Notes: generated by a model from the sequence alone, not told the origin. A stretch of DNA of 64,000 nucleotides from Pacificoceanicola sp049803835 (GCF_049803835.1 NZ_JBNAGK010000010.1:62001-126000); one strand, 5' to 3'; counted from the first letter of the stretch, positions 54,903 to 63,851 are shown. Numbers and translations are program-made.

Positions 54903-55432
54903 GCGTAGGCCTCCGGATTGCCGTCGGTGTCCGGCATGTGCCGGTAGACCACGGTCTCGTCGGAGGTCTCGCCTTTCGGCAGCGCGGCGTTCGGATCATG
55001 GACCGCGCCAAGCCGCTGCGCCAGCGCAAGGGAGCGCGTATTTGACGGATGAATGTACGACACCAGCGTTGCAAAGCCCTGCGCCCAGGCCCAGTGCAGC
55101 GCGGCCAGCGCCGCTTCGAAAGCGTAGCCCTTGCCCTCGCCCTTTGCGAGGAAGGTCCAGCCGATCTCCGTCTCCGGGAAGTGCGGCGGGCGGGTGATGG
55201 CCACCTGTCCTAGGAACTCTCCGCCCTTGGTGTCGACGCCCCAGCCGCCGTGACCCATCAGGTCCCAACTGCCGACCTCGCTTGCAAAGCCGTACCACAG
55301 ATGCGTCTCGCTCCCCGGCGTTCCGACATAGGCCGCCCGGTCGCTCCGGAAGAACTCCCAGAGCGGGGGCATGTCGGCGAGGACATGCGGGCGCAGCGTC
55401 AGGCGCGGGGTATGCAGGACGGGGGCGGGCAT
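54899..55432 (-). CDS. GNAT-family N-acetyltransferase (copy 4 of 4)
   Basis: The 177-residue protein begins LHTPRLTLRPHVLADM and has the loop AKGEGKGYAFEAALAALHWA and HPSNTRSLALAQRLGAV. Its ATG follows the ffh TAA stop with no gap (TAAATG), so it is probably translated by ribosomes coming off ffh. It is the first of the four overlapping GNAT genes. Confidence 0.88.
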   Translation of the reverse strand: MPAPVLHTPRLTLRPHVLADMPPLWEFFRSDRAAYVGTPGSETHLWYGFASEVGSWDLMGHGGWGVDTKGGEFLGQVAITRPPHFPETEIGWTFLAKGEGKGYAFEAALAALHWAWAQGFATLVSYIHPSNTRSLALAQRLGAVHDPNAALPKGETSDETVVYRHMPDTDGNPEAYA

Positions 55433-56944
55433 TTACTTCTTCTTGCCGAACCCCGACAGGCCCGACGGCAGGCCCATGCCCCCGCCAAGGCCGGGCAGCT
55501 TGCCGCTGACGCCCAGCTGTTTTGCCGCCGCTTCCAGCGCTTTCGGGTCCATTTGCGACGGGTCCATGCCAGCCAGTTCCGGGGGCATGCCGCCTTTGCC
55601 GAACATGCCCTTCATGGCCTGTTTCAGCATGCCGCCTTTGCCCATCTTGCCCATCTTCTTCATCATGTCGGACATCTGGCGCTGCATCTTCAGCAGCTTG
55701 TTGAGGTCCGCGACCTCCATGCCCGAGCCCGCCGCGATGCGTTTCTTGCGCGAGGCCTGCAGGATCTGCGGGTTGGCCCGCTCCTGCTTGGTCATGGAGT
55801 TGATGAGGGCGATCTGCTGGCGCAACATCTTGTCGTCGATCCCGGCCTCGCCGGCCTGCTTCGCCATCTTCCCCATGCCGGGCATCATCTGCATCATGCC
55901 CTCCATGCCGCCCATCTTGATCATCTGTTCGAGCTGCATCTTCAGGTCGTTCATGTTGAACTGACCCTTCTGGAAGCGCTTCATCATGCGCTCGGCCTGC
56001 TCGACCTCCAGCGTCGCCTGTGCCTTCTCGACCAGAGCGACGATGTCGCCCATGCCGAGGATGCGGCCCGCGATACGCTCCGGCTCGAAGGTCTCGAGCG
56101 CGTCCATCTTCTCGCCAAGGCCGACGAACTTGATCGGCTTGCCGGTGACGGCCCGCATGGAGAGCGCGGCGCCGCCGCGGCCGTCGCCGTCCATCCGGGT
56201 CAGCACGACGCCGGTGATGCCGATGCGATTGTCGAAGTTCTCCGCCGTGTGCACCGCGTCCTGGCCCGTCAGGCCGTCGACCACCAGCAGCGTCTCGCGC
56301 GGGTTCGCCACGTCGCGCACGGCCTCGACCTGCGCCATCAGCTCCTCGTCGATGGAGAGGCGGCCCGCAGTGTCGAGCATGTAGACGTCATAGCCGCCGA
56401 GTGCCGCCTGCGTCTTTGCCCGCTTGGCAATCGCGACGGGCTGCTCGCCCTTGACGATGGGCAGGGTGTCGACGCCGATCTGCTTGCCGAGGATCTCCAG
56501 CTGCTCCATGGCCGCCGGGCGATTGACGTCGAGCGAGGCCATCAGGACCTTCTTGCCGTCGCGCTCCTTCAGGCGCTTGGCGAGTTTCGCCGTCGTGGTG
56601 GTCTTGCCGCCGCCCTGCAGGCCGACCATCAGGATCGGTGCCGGGGGCGAATCAATGCGCAGGGTTCCGGGCTCGCCTTCGCCCGCCAGAACGCCGATCA
56701 ACTCGTCATGGACGATCTTCACGACCTGCTGGCCCGGGGTCACCGACTTCGTCACCGCTTGCCCGGTCGCCTTTTTTTCCACCGATTTGACGAAATTTCG
56801 GGCAACGGGCAGCGACACGTCCGCTTCGAGCAGAGCGACGCGCACCTCGCGCAGGGCGATTTTCACGTCGTCGGCGGACAGCGCACCCTGCTTGGTGAGC
56901 CGGTCGAACACGCCGCCAAGGCGATCGGATAGAGTCTCGAACAT
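55433..56944 (-). CDS. ffh: Signal recognition particle protein Ffh
   Basis: The 503-residue product has the N domain, the SRP GTPase (G1 GLQGGGKTTTTAKLA, DTAGRL, TRMDGDGRGGAAL, GLGEKMDALE) and a long methionine-rich M domain (GGMEGMMQMMPGMGKM) for signal-sequence and 4.5S RNA binding. It targets nascent membrane proteins to FtsY/SecYEG. ATG 56944 follows GGAGGGG. It leads the operon that runs through the GNAT genes to rpsP and rimM. Confidence 0.97.
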   Translation of the reverse strand: MFETLSDRLGGVFDRLTKQGALSADDVKIALREVRVALLEADVSLPVARNFVKSVEKKATGQAVTKSVTPGQQVVKIVHDELIGVLAGEGEPGTLRIDSPPAPILMVGLQGGGKTTTTAKLAKRLKERDGKKVLMASLDVNRPAAMEQLEILGKQIGVDTLPIVKGEQPVAIAKRAKTQAALGGYDVYMLDTAGRLSIDEELMAQVEAVRDVANPRETLLVVDGLTGQDAVHTAENFDNRIGITGVVLTRMDGDGRGGAALSMRAVTGKPIKFVGLGEKMDALETFEPERIAGRILGMGDIVALVEKAQATLEVEQAERMMKRFQKGQFNMNDLKMQLEQMIKMGGMEGMMQMMPGMGKMAKQAGEAGIDDKMLRQQIALINSMTKQERANPQILQASRKKRIAAGSGMEVADLNKLLKMQRQMSDMMKKMGKMGKGGMLKQAMKGMFGKGGMPPELAGMDPSQMDPKALEAAAKQLGVSGKLPGLGGGMGLPSGLSGFGKKK

Positions 56945-57382
56945 GAGGGACACCCCTCCTTCTGTGATCCTGATGCAACCCAGATAGGTCTGCGCCGCCT
57001 GCTTCTCAAACCCCGAAGACCGCAACCGGGGCCGTTTGCGCCAAGCCTGCACGGCTCTGCGCAAAACAACAAACGCCCCCGTGGGCGCAACGCGCTGACG
57101 GAGGGCGATCCCGGGCGAGGCCCATGGGACCGGAAGAACATGGCTCTCCCGGAAGATTGCCCGCGGGCGTACGCGCCGCGACGCAAAGAGTCAAGTTTCA
57201 TGTATAAATGGTGGCAAAGGCGGCGGAAATCCGGCAAAAACCGCAAGGGGAAACGGCAAGTGATGCAGGATGAGAACAATCGTGCGGAACATCGCCGGTC
57301 TTCGCGCAATCAGAGTTTTACTTTTGTCTTTTTCTGTGGAAGTTGCTAACTTGGCGACCAAACGTCTCTAATGGAGTATACC
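56945..57382. other. Region between ffh and a small exported protein gene
   Basis: About 440 bases hold the ffh promoter side and the leader of the gene at 57383. A plus-strand frame near 57200-57349 is rich in basic residues but lacks a ribosome site, so it is not called. I looked for an SRP RNA and did not find a convincing one. Confidence 0.4.
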
Positions 57383-57634
57383 ATGAACAAGTTCATCCTG
57401 GCGACCGCAACTGTCGCTCTGTCCGCCTCGGCCGCCTTCGCAGGCTCCTACGGCAACACCGCTGTTGACGACGACGACCCCTATGTTCCGGTCGCAGCGG
57501 CAAGCTCGTCCGCACCGGGCCTCGCAACCGCAGCTGCCGTTCTCGGTGGTGTGGTTGTCGTCGGCGCGCTGGCGAACAACGGCGGCGGTTCGGGCAGCGG
57601 CAACACCCCGGGCACCACGACCACGACCAACTGA
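57383..57634 (+). CDS. Small exported protein of unknown function
   Basis: The 83-residue product has a signal peptide (MNKFILATATVALSASAAFA-G), an acidic patch (DDDDPYVPV), a hydrophobic Ala/Val/Gly helix and a flexible Gly/Ser/Thr end (GGGSGSGNTPGTTTTTN). GGAG supports ATG 57383. Its own strong terminator follows. It may be a membrane-anchored envelope protein; no family is known to me with certainty. Confidence 0.75.
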   Translation: MNKFILATATVALSASAAFAGSYGNTAVDDDDPYVPVAAASSSAPGLATAAAVLGGVVVVGALANNGGGSGSGNTPGTTTTTN

Positions 57635-57695
57635 GGTCGGCGTAGCCACTTGATATAAAAGTCTTTCGGCTCTTCAGGGCCGGAAGGCCAGATTG

Positions 57696-57730
57696 TGCCG
57701 ACGGTCCTCGTGATCGTCGGCATTTTTTTT
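57696..57730 (+). terminator. Rho-independent terminator after small exported protein gene
   Basis: A perfect 8-base stem (TGCCGACG / CGTCGGCA) with an 11-base loop is followed by eight Ts. Confidence 0.88.
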
Positions 57731-57834
57731 GCCTTTCTGCCCGGATGCGGAGCCGGATCGGGTCAGGGCCCTTGTCATTCCGGGCCGCAAATGAAGGTAA
57801 TGTGCCCAAGGACAGACAATCCGGGACAGGCCAC

Positions 57835-58716
57835 ATGAACAATTGGGACGAGGTCCGCACAGCCTTTCACGTGGCGCGGCTGGGAACGGTCAGCGGCGCG
57901 GCCGAGGCGCTTGGCGTGCACCATGCCACAGTGATTCGCCACATAGATGCGCTCGAGCAGCGTCTCGGGGTGAAACTCTTCCAGCGCCATGCCCGGGGGT
58001 ACACCGCCACGGAGGCCGGGCAGGACCTGCTGCGGGTCGCCAAGACCACCGACGAGCAGTTCCACCAGCTCGAGGGCCGGATCAAGGGGCGGGGCAGCGA
58101 TGTGTCCGGCGAGCTTCTGGTCACATCGCTCGTGGCTTTTGCGCCGCTGATGGTCGGTGCGCTCTCCAGCTTCCGGGTGAAGTATCCCGACGTGATCGTG
58201 CGCTACCTCACCGATGACCGGGTGTTCCGGCTCGAATACGGCGAGGCGCATGTCGCGTTGCGGGCCGGTCGGCAGCCGCAGGAGCCGGACAACGTGGTCC
58301 AGCCGTTCACCCGGCAGGAAATCGGCCTCTATGCCAGCCAGACCTACATCCAGCAGCACGGCATGTTGAAAAGCGAGGCCGACCTCGCCGAGCATTATTT
58401 CGTCTGCCACGATGACATTGCGAACCGGGCGCCGTTCCACCTCTGGCTCTGGAATGCGGTGCCGCATGAACGGGTCGTCTTCCGCACCACGGACAGCCGC
58501 GTGACCGAACGCGCGGTGCTCGAGGGTGCCGGAATCGGGTTCTTGGGCGCCCGGGAGGCGGCGATGCATCCGGAGCTGGTCCAGGTGATGGCCCCGCGCG
58601 AGGACTGGACCTCGCCGCTGTGGCTGGTGACCCATGTAGACCTGCACCGCACCGCCAAGGTACAGGCGTTCCTGAACCATCTCAAGGAGTTCGCGGGAGA
58701 AGGCTCCGCCAGATGA
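57835..58716 (+). CDS. LysR-family transcriptional regulator
   Basis: The 293-residue product has an N-terminal winged helix (FHVARLGTVSGAAEALGVHHATVIRHI, then LEQRLGVKLFQR) and a LysR effector domain. ATG 57835 gives the usual LysR start. The EamA transporter gene overlaps its stop (ATGA) in the same direction, an unusual same-strand arrangement for LysR; it may regulate that transporter or act elsewhere. Confidence 0.9.
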   Translation: MNNWDEVRTAFHVARLGTVSGAAEALGVHHATVIRHIDALEQRLGVKLFQRHARGYTATEAGQDLLRVAKTTDEQFHQLEGRIKGRGSDVSGELLVTSLVAFAPLMVGALSSFRVKYPDVIVRYLTDDRVFRLEYGEAHVALRAGRQPQEPDNVVQPFTRQEIGLYASQTYIQQHGMLKSEADLAEHYFVCHDDIANRAPFHLWLWNAVPHERVVFRTTDSRVTERAVLEGAGIGFLGAREAAMHPELVQVMAPREDWTSPLWLVTHVDLHRTAKVQAFLNHLKEFAGEGSAR

Positions 58717-59588
58717 GCGAAGCCGCCCGCGGGCACCTGGCGATGCTCTGCTTCTCGGCGCTCGTCGCAGGCAGTTTCTCGCTGGGTGGCCTGGCCGCGC
58801 CGTTCATCGACCCCACCGTCATGACCGCCCTGCGGTTCGTCATCGCGGCAGCGGCGATCTGGACCCTTGCGCTTGTCTCCGGCGGTGTCACGCGGCCGGT
58901 GTTCGCCGCGCCCTGGCGTTATCTGCTGCTGGCGGGGCTCTTTGCCTTCTATTTCGTCACCATGTTCGAGGGGCTCAAGACGGCGGCGCCGGTCAGCATG
59001 GCGGCCGTCTTCACCCTGAATCCGGCCCTGACGGCTGTGTTCGGATACGCGGTGGTCCGGCAGGTCACGACACCCTGGATGGCGCTGGCCATCGCCGTCG
59101 GCGGGGCCGGGGCGCTCTGGGTGATCTTCGACGGCAGCTGGACGGCGCTGCGGCTGTTCGAAATTGGCCGGGGCGAAACCATCTATTTCTGGGGCTGCAT
59201 CGGGCACGCCCTGTACTCGCCACTGCTGCGCAAGCTGAACCGGGGTGAACCGGCGCTGGGATTCACGGCGATGATCGTGACCTCCGGGGCGCTGCTGCTG
59301 TCGCTTTGGGCAGGGCGGGACATCCTTGCCACGGACTGGGCCACCCTGCCGGGCGTGGTCTGGGTCACGATGGTTTACGTGGCGCTGGCCGCGACGGCGG
59401 TGACCTTCCTGATCCTGCGGTATGCCACGTTGCGTCTGCCCTCGGCCAAGGTGATGGCCTACACCTACCTGACACCGTCCTGGGTGATCCTGTGGGAGTT
59501 GGCCTTGGGGCAGGGGGTGCCGCACGCCATCGTCCTGCCGGGTGTGGCACTGACGGCGATGGCGCTGCTCATGTTGCTGAGGGAATAG
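58713..59588 (+). CDS. EamA/DMT-family transporter
   Basis: The 291-residue product has ten predicted membrane helices in two EamA repeats, with VMTALRFVIAAAAIW and AKVMAYTYLTPSWVILWELALG as typical segments. Such proteins export or import small metabolites such as amino acids. It overlaps the LysR gene by 4 bases and ends inside a REP-like hairpin. Confidence 0.9.
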   Translation: MSEAARGHLAMLCFSALVAGSFSLGGLAAPFIDPTVMTALRFVIAAAAIWTLALVSGGVTRPVFAAPWRYLLLAGLFAFYFVTMFEGLKTAAPVSMAAVFTLNPALTAVFGYAVVRQVTTPWMALAIAVGGAGALWVIFDGSWTALRLFEIGRGETIYFWGCIGHALYSPLLRKLNRGEPALGFTAMIVTSGALLLSLWAGRDILATDWATLPGVVWVTMVYVALAATAVTFLILRYATLRLPSAKVMAYTYLTPSWVILWELALGQGVPHAIVLPGVALTAMALLMLLRE

Positions 59589-59609
59589 CGGGGCGCAGCC
59601 CCGCCCTAC
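59588..59609. repeat. REP-like hairpin (GCA loop, CCTAC tail)
   Basis: A 7-base stem GCGGGGC / GCCCCGC with a GCA loop and CCTAC tail lies between the convergent EamA and ArsR genes, covering the ArsR stop codon. A similar unit occurs at 61346. Confidence 0.5.
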
Positions 59610-59944
59610 ACATCGTCGGCGCGTTCGGGAAGTTCCTGTGCAAGGAACCGCTCGAATGCGTCGAGGTGCACCGGCTCAAACTGGCCAAACCCCTGCATCC
59701 AGACCGAGGCATCGCGGAGCGCGTCCGGCTCCAGCTTGCACCATTTCACCCGCCCGCGTTTTTCCTGGCTGATGAGCCCGGCAGCGGTCAGCACCATCAG
59801 GTGTTTGGAAATCGCGGCGAGCGACATCTCGAACGGCTCGGCCACATCCGTCACCGCCATGTCATCCTCCAGCAGCATTGCGAGGATGCGGCGGCGGGTG
59901 CCATCGGCGAGGGCGGCAAAGACAGTGTCGAGGCGATCGCTCAT
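59606..59944 (-). CDS. ArsR-family transcriptional regulator
   Basis: The roughly 112-residue product has the ArsR winged helix: LDTVFAALADGTRRRILAML, MSLAAISKHLMVLTAAGLI and EKRGRVKWCKL. No thiol metal-binding motif is seen, so it is likely not a metal sensor. ATG 59944 (MSDR) is chosen by family length; ATG 59953 is an alternative and no strong ribosome site decides. No obvious partner gene is adjacent. Confidence 0.85.
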   Translation of the reverse strand: MSDRLDTVFAALADGTRRRILAMLLEDDMAVTDVAEPFEMSLAAISKHLMVLTAAGLISQEKRGRVKWCKLEPDALRDASVWMQGFGQFEPVHLDAFERFLAQELPERADDV

Positions 59945-60196
59945 GGCTTCCATAAGGCGTCTCAGCGGCAAGCCGTCAAGAGTGGCCTCGGAAAACTCAA
60001 CCAGATCGTTGAATATGCCCAATCGGCGCAGGCCGCGGCCAACCGGCCTGCGGCACATTTTCCGCCGGTGTCCGCGTGGTGTCAAAATATATATAATTCA
60101 GAGCGTTATGTCCTGGTTGCCAAGTCTTAACAGCCTGTTGACTCACGCCCCCTCACAGCTTAGCACAGCCGCAACTCTCTGAAAGGGGTGCCCCGC

Positions 60197-60568
60197 GTGA
60201 GTGACACCGACCCGAAGGACAAGCTGAAGGCGCTCGAAGAGCGCATCAAGGCGGTCAAACGGTCGGAAGCCGGCGCGAAGGCACACCAGGAAGAGCACTA
60301 CAGCCAGGCCAACATGGCGTGGCGGATGGTGACGGAAATGGTGGCCGGTCTCGGGATCGGCTTTGGCATCGGATACGGGCTCGACATGGTGCTGGGCACC
60401 ATCCCGTTCCTCATGGTGCTGTTCACATTGCTGGGGCTTGCCGCGGGCATCAACGTCATGTTGCGCACCGCCAAGGAGTTCCAGCCGAAGGACCTGGTCG
60501 ATCCGACCATGAAAGAGACAGGGGCCACCCGTTCGGGGGCCAGCGAAGGGGACAAAGATGGCGACTGA
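60197..60568 (+). CDS. atpI: ATP synthase protein I (AtpI)
   Basis: The 123-residue product has a charged N-terminus and two membrane helices (MVAGLGIGFGIGYGLDMVLG, FLMVLFTLLGLAAGINVML), as in alphaproteobacterial AtpI, an assembly aid for the c-ring. GTG 60197 is preferred, with GAAAGGGG upstream; GTG 60188 is too close to that site. It overlaps atpB by 11 bases. Confidence 0.9.
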   Translation: MSDTDPKDKLKALEERIKAVKRSEAGAKAHQEEHYSQANMAWRMVTEMVAGLGIGFGIGYGLDMVLGTIPFLMVLFTLLGLAAGINVMLRTAKEFQPKDLVDPTMKETGATRSGASEGDKDGD

Positions 60569-61340
60569 GACGCACGGCGCAGAAGCAGCAGCTCACGGCG
60601 CAGCCGAGGGCAGCAGCCTTGTTTTCCACCCGATGGACCAGTTCATCGTCAAGCCGCTCTTCGGTGACGGCCCGGTGGGTGCCTTCACCATCACCAACGT
60701 GACGCTGTGGCTGTTCCTCGCCGTTCTGGCGATCATCGGCCTCATGGTGCTCGGCACCTCGCGCCGCGCCATCGTGCCGACCCGCAGCCAGTCCATCGCG
60801 GAACTCGCCTACGGCTTCGTCCACAAGATGGTCGAGGACGTCACCGGCAAGGACGGTCTGAAGTACTTCCCCTACATCATGACCCTGTTCCTGTTCATCG
60901 TGACGGCGAACTTCCTCGGCCTGCTTCCGATGTCCTTCACCACCACCTCGCATTTCGCCGTGACCGTGGTCCTCGCACTGGCCGTCTTCCTGACCGTGAC
61001 CGTGCTTGGCTTCGTCAAGAACGGCGCGAGCTTCCTCGGTCTGTTCTGGGTGTCCTCGGCACCGCTGGCGCTGCGTCCGGTGCTGGCGATCATCGAACTG
61101 ATCTCCTACTTCGTGCGCCCGGTCAGCCACTCCATTCGTCTCGCCGGCAACGTCATGGCAGGTCACGCGGTGATCAAGGTCTTCGCGGGCTTCGCCGCCA
61201 TCGCCGCGATCTCCCCGCTGTCCGTGGTGGCGATCACCGCCATGTACGGTCTCGAAATCCTCGTGGCTTTCATCCAGGCCTACGTGTTCACGATCCTGAC
61301 CTGCGTGTACCTCAAGGACGCGCTGCACCCGCATCACTAA
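60558..61340 (+). CDS. atpB: F0F1 ATP synthase subunit a
   Basis: The 260-residue membrane protein has the key arginine in a SHSIRLAGNVMAGH helix, which faces the c-ring during proton passage, and the expected five to six helices. The first residues MATETHGAEAAA are nearly the same as those of the b' subunit encoded at 61730. A REP-like hairpin separates it from atpE. Confidence 0.96.
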   Translation: MATETHGAEAAAHGAAEGSSLVFHPMDQFIVKPLFGDGPVGAFTITNVTLWLFLAVLAIIGLMVLGTSRRAIVPTRSQSIAELAYGFVHKMVEDVTGKDGLKYFPYIMTLFLFIVTANFLGLLPMSFTTTSHFAVTVVLALAVFLTVTVLGFVKNGASFLGLFWVSSAPLALRPVLAIIELISYFVRPVSHSIRLAGNVMAGHAVIKVFAGFAAIAAISPLSVVAITAMYGLEILVAFIQAYVFTILTCVYLKDALHPHH

Positions 61341-61345
61341 GGAAT

Positions 61346-61369
61346 GGGTGGGTTGCAAACCCACCCTAC
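61346..61369. repeat. REP-like hairpin between atpB and atpE
   Basis: A perfect 9-base stem GGGTGGGTT / AACCCACCC with a GCA loop and TACC tail lies just after the atpB stop codon. It resembles the unit at 59588. It might alter the ratio of a to c subunits. Confidence 0.55.
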
Positions 61370-61417
61370 CCCCCGAAACACCCCCTATCCAAACTTCCAA
61401 TCGTAAGGAGAATTCTC

Positions 61418-61642
61418 ATGGAAGGCGATCTCGCACACATCGGCGCAGGCCTCGCAGCAATCGGTTCCGGCGCAGCCGCAATCGGTGTGGGCAACGTGGC
61501 TGGCAACTTCCTCGCCGGCGCCCTGCGCAACCCCTCCGCCGCTGCTTCGCAGACGGCAACCCTCTTCATCGGTATCGCATTCGCAGAAGCGCTGGGCATC
61601 TTCGCCTTCCTCGTCGCGCTGCTGCTGATGTTCGCCGTCTGA
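61418..61642 (+). CDS. atpE: F0F1 ATP synthase subunit c
   Basis: The 74-residue proteolipid has two helices joined by the RNPSAA loop and the proton-carrying Glu in IAFAEALGIFAF. It forms the rotor ring. A strong AAGGAG site precedes ATG 61418, consistent with the high copy number of subunit c. Confidence 0.97.
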   Translation: MEGDLAHIGAGLAAIGSGAAAIGVGNVAGNFLAGALRNPSAAASQTATLFIGIAFAEALGIFAFLVALLLMFAV

Positions 61643-61729
61643 TCCACGGAACTCAAGATCCTTACGCGCGGGCGGCCCGGGCTCCTCTGAGCCGCCCGAT
61701 GTAACGACAACGTTCCGACGGAGGACACT

Positions 61730-62293
61730 ATGGCGACCGAAACCCACGGAGCAGAAGCCGCAGCCCAGGCTGTCAGCGCCTGCGTGGATTCCCATGGCTC
61801 CGCCATCGGGATGCCGCAACTTTGCGGCGAATGGATTCCCAACCAGGTCATCTGGCTGGTCATCACGCTTGTGGTGATCTTCTTTGTTCTCTCGCGCATC
61901 GCGCTGCCGAGGATTGCCTCGGTTCTGGCGGAACGTCAGGGAACGATCACCAATGACATCGCTGCCGCCGAACAGCTCAAGCGCAAGGCCGAAGAGGCCG
62001 AAGCCGCATATGAGAAGGCGCTGGCCGATGCCAAGGCCGAGGCACAGGCCATCGCGCAGAAAACGCGGGATGAGATCAAGGGCGAGCTCGACGCTGCCCT
62101 CGCCAAGGCCGACGAAGAAATTGCTGCCAAGGCAGCCGAATCTGCGAAGGCCATCGAAGAAATCCGCGCCTCTGCCGTGCAGGCGGTCGAGGATGTGGCC
62201 AAGGATACCGCAGCCGCCATCGTCGCCGCTCTCGGCGGTCAGGCGGACGACGCGGCCATCGCGGCGGCTGTGTCCAGCCGGGTAAAGGGGTAA
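61730..62293 (+). CDS. atpG: F0F1 ATP synthase subunit b'
   Basis: The 187-residue product has an N-terminal extension, one membrane helix (VIWLVITLVVIFFVLSRIAL) and a long coiled coil rich in Ala, Glu and Lys. Having both b' and b genes is typical of alphaproteobacteria and phototroph-like operons. It forms the peripheral stalk with the b subunit encoded next. The gene name varies between genomes (atpG, atpX, atpF2). Confidence 0.93.
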   Translation: MATETHGAEAAAQAVSACVDSHGSAIGMPQLCGEWIPNQVIWLVITLVVIFFVLSRIALPRIASVLAERQGTITNDIAAAEQLKRKAEEAEAAYEKALADAKAEAQAIAQKTRDEIKGELDAALAKADEEIAAKAAESAKAIEEIRASAVQAVEDVAKDTAAAIVAALGGQADDAAIAAAVSSRVKG

Positions 62294-62298
62294 GACAC

Positions 62299-62862
62299 AT
62301 GCGCAAGCTGATCATTCCCGCTGCCCTCGCCGGCACCATGGCAACCCCCGCGCTGGCGGCCTCCGGTCCGTTCTTCTCGCTGGGCAACACGAACTTCATC
62401 GTGCTGCTGGGCTTCCTGCTGTTCCTTGCGGTGCTGGTGTACTTCAAGGTGCCGAGCCTGTTGGCCAAGCAGCTGGACAAGCGGGCGGACGACATCCGCA
62501 CCGAGCTGGACGAAGCCCGGGCCCTGCGCGAAGAAGCCCAGGCGCTTCTGGCAAGCTACGAGCGCAAGTCGCGTGAAGTGTCCGAACAGGCGGAGCGCAT
62601 CGTCGCCCATGCCCGCGAGGAGGCAAAGATCGCGGCGGAGCAGGCCAAGGCCGAGATCGCCGACTCGATCCAGCGGCGCCTCGCCGGGGCCGAGTCGCAG
62701 ATCGCCTCCGCAGAGGCGAGTGCCATCAAGGAAGTGCGCGACCGTGCGGCCACCGTGGCCGTGGCTGCCGCCCGCGACGTGGTGGCCCAGCAGATGAACG
62801 ACGCCGAAGCCAACCGCCTGATCGACGATTCGATTGCCCAGGTGGGTGCGAAACTGCACTAA
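62299..62862 (+). CDS. atpF: F0F1 ATP synthase subunit b
   Basis: The 187-residue product has an N-terminal signal-like segment (MRKLIIPAALAGTMATPALA), a membrane helix (FIVLLGFLLFLAVLVYF) and a coiled-coil stalk. It pairs with b' to hold F1 still. It follows b' by 5 bases. A terminator ends the unit; the F1 genes are elsewhere, as is usual in this group. Confidence 0.93.
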   Translation: MRKLIIPAALAGTMATPALAASGPFFSLGNTNFIVLLGFLLFLAVLVYFKVPSLLAKQLDKRADDIRTELDEARALREEAQALLASYERKSREVSEQAERIVAHAREEAKIAAEQAKAEIADSIQRRLAGAESQIASAEASAIKEVRDRAATVAVAAARDVVAQQMNDAEANRLIDDSIAQVGAKLH

Positions 62863-62886
62863 ACCAACGGCGCCAACCGACCGATC

Positions 62887-62917
62887 AAGGCCCGTCACTG
62901 CTGTGGCGGGCCTTTTT
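62887..62917 (+). terminator. Rho-independent terminator of the F0 operon
   Basis: A 12-base stem (AAGGCCCGTCAC / GTGGCGGGCCTT, one G-U pair) with a TGCT loop is followed by five Ts, 24 bases after atpF. Confidence 0.88.
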
Positions 62918-63041
62918 CATCACCCATATGCGGGATATCTGTTTTGCACGGTGGGCTGGCCGCTTTTCTTGACGTTGGCCACAAGATACTGTTTGTCCAA
63001 TGCTCTGAGCGCGAACATCTGGGGCAACCGAGGGGCGAGGC

Positions 63042-63851
63042 ATGGCACATATCATCGTCGTGGGAAACGAAAAGGGCGGGGCCGGAAAGTCCACGGTGTC
63101 CATGCACGTGGCCACGGCCCTGGCTCGGCTCGGCTTTCGGGTTGGCACGCTTGACCTCGACCTGCGGCAGCGGACCATGGGGCGCTATGCCGAGAACCGG
63201 CGCAAGCACCTGACCGAGATCGGGATCGACCTGCCGGGTCCGAATCATGCGGAACTGCCGGAGATCGACGCGGCGACCCTGGCGCCCGGCGAGAACATCC
63301 ACGACCTGCGGCTGAGCCGCGCCGTGACCGACCTGCAGGCCTCGTCCGACTTCATTCTGATCGACTGTCCCGGCTCCCACACGCGGTTGAGCCAGGTGGC
63401 GCATTCGATGGCGGATACGCTGCTCACGCCGATGAACGACAGCTTTGTCGACTTCGACCTGCTCGCTCACATCGACAACGACAGCGAGAAGATCCTCGGC
63501 CCCTCCGTCTATTCCGAGATGGTCTGGGGTGCCCGGCAACTCCGGGCGCAGGCGGGGCTGCGGCCGATCGACTGGATCGTCGTGCGCAACCGCCTTGGCG
63601 CGCAGCAGATGGTCAACAAGATGAAGATGGAACGGGCTCTGGAGCGGCTTTCCAAGCGCATCGGCTTCCGTGTTGCGCCGGGGTTCTCGGAGCGGGTCAT
63701 CTTTCGCGAGTTGTTCCCGCGCGGCCTGACCCTGCTGGATCTGAAGGATGTGGGGGTGAAGCAGCTCAACATCTCCAACGTCGCCGCACGGCAGGAGCTT
63801 CGCGACCTCATCAAGGCGCTGCATCTGCCCGGTGTCGAAGTCCGGTTCTGA
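63042..63851 (+). CDS. mipZ: MipZ-type division-plane positioning ATPase
   Basis: The 269-residue ParA/MinD-like ATPase has the deviant Walker A KGGAGKST (11-18) and segments shared with Caulobacter MipZ: VVGNEKGGAGKST, TLDLDLRQRTMGRYAENRR, TPMNDSFVDFDLL, ERVIFRELFPRGLTLLDL and AARQELR. MipZ forms a gradient from ParB at the origin region and blocks FtsZ assembly away from mid-cell. It is transcribed alone after the F0 operon terminator. Confidence 0.95.
   Translation: MAHIIVVGNEKGGAGKSTVSMHVATALARLGFRVGTLDLDLRQRTMGRYAENRRKHLTEIGIDLPGPNHAELPEIDAATLAPGENIHDLRLSRAVTDLQASSDFILIDCPGSHTRLSQVAHSMADTLLTPMNDSFVDFDLLAHIDNDSEKILGPSVYSEMVWGARQLRAQAGLRPIDWIVVRNRLGAQQMVNKMKMERALERLSKRIGFRVAPGFSERVIFRELFPRGLTLLDLKDVGVKQLNISNVAARQELRDLIKALHLPGVEVRF

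Noticed and set aside
57200..57349. A basic small frame before the exported protein gene at 57383
   Set aside because: No ribosome site, low-complexity basic product, and AT-rich sequence at its end looks like the promoter of the next gene.
56945..57382. Possible SRP (4.5S) RNA gene next to ffh
   Set aside because: A GGAAG segment occurs, but I could not build the conserved SRP RNA hairpin around it.
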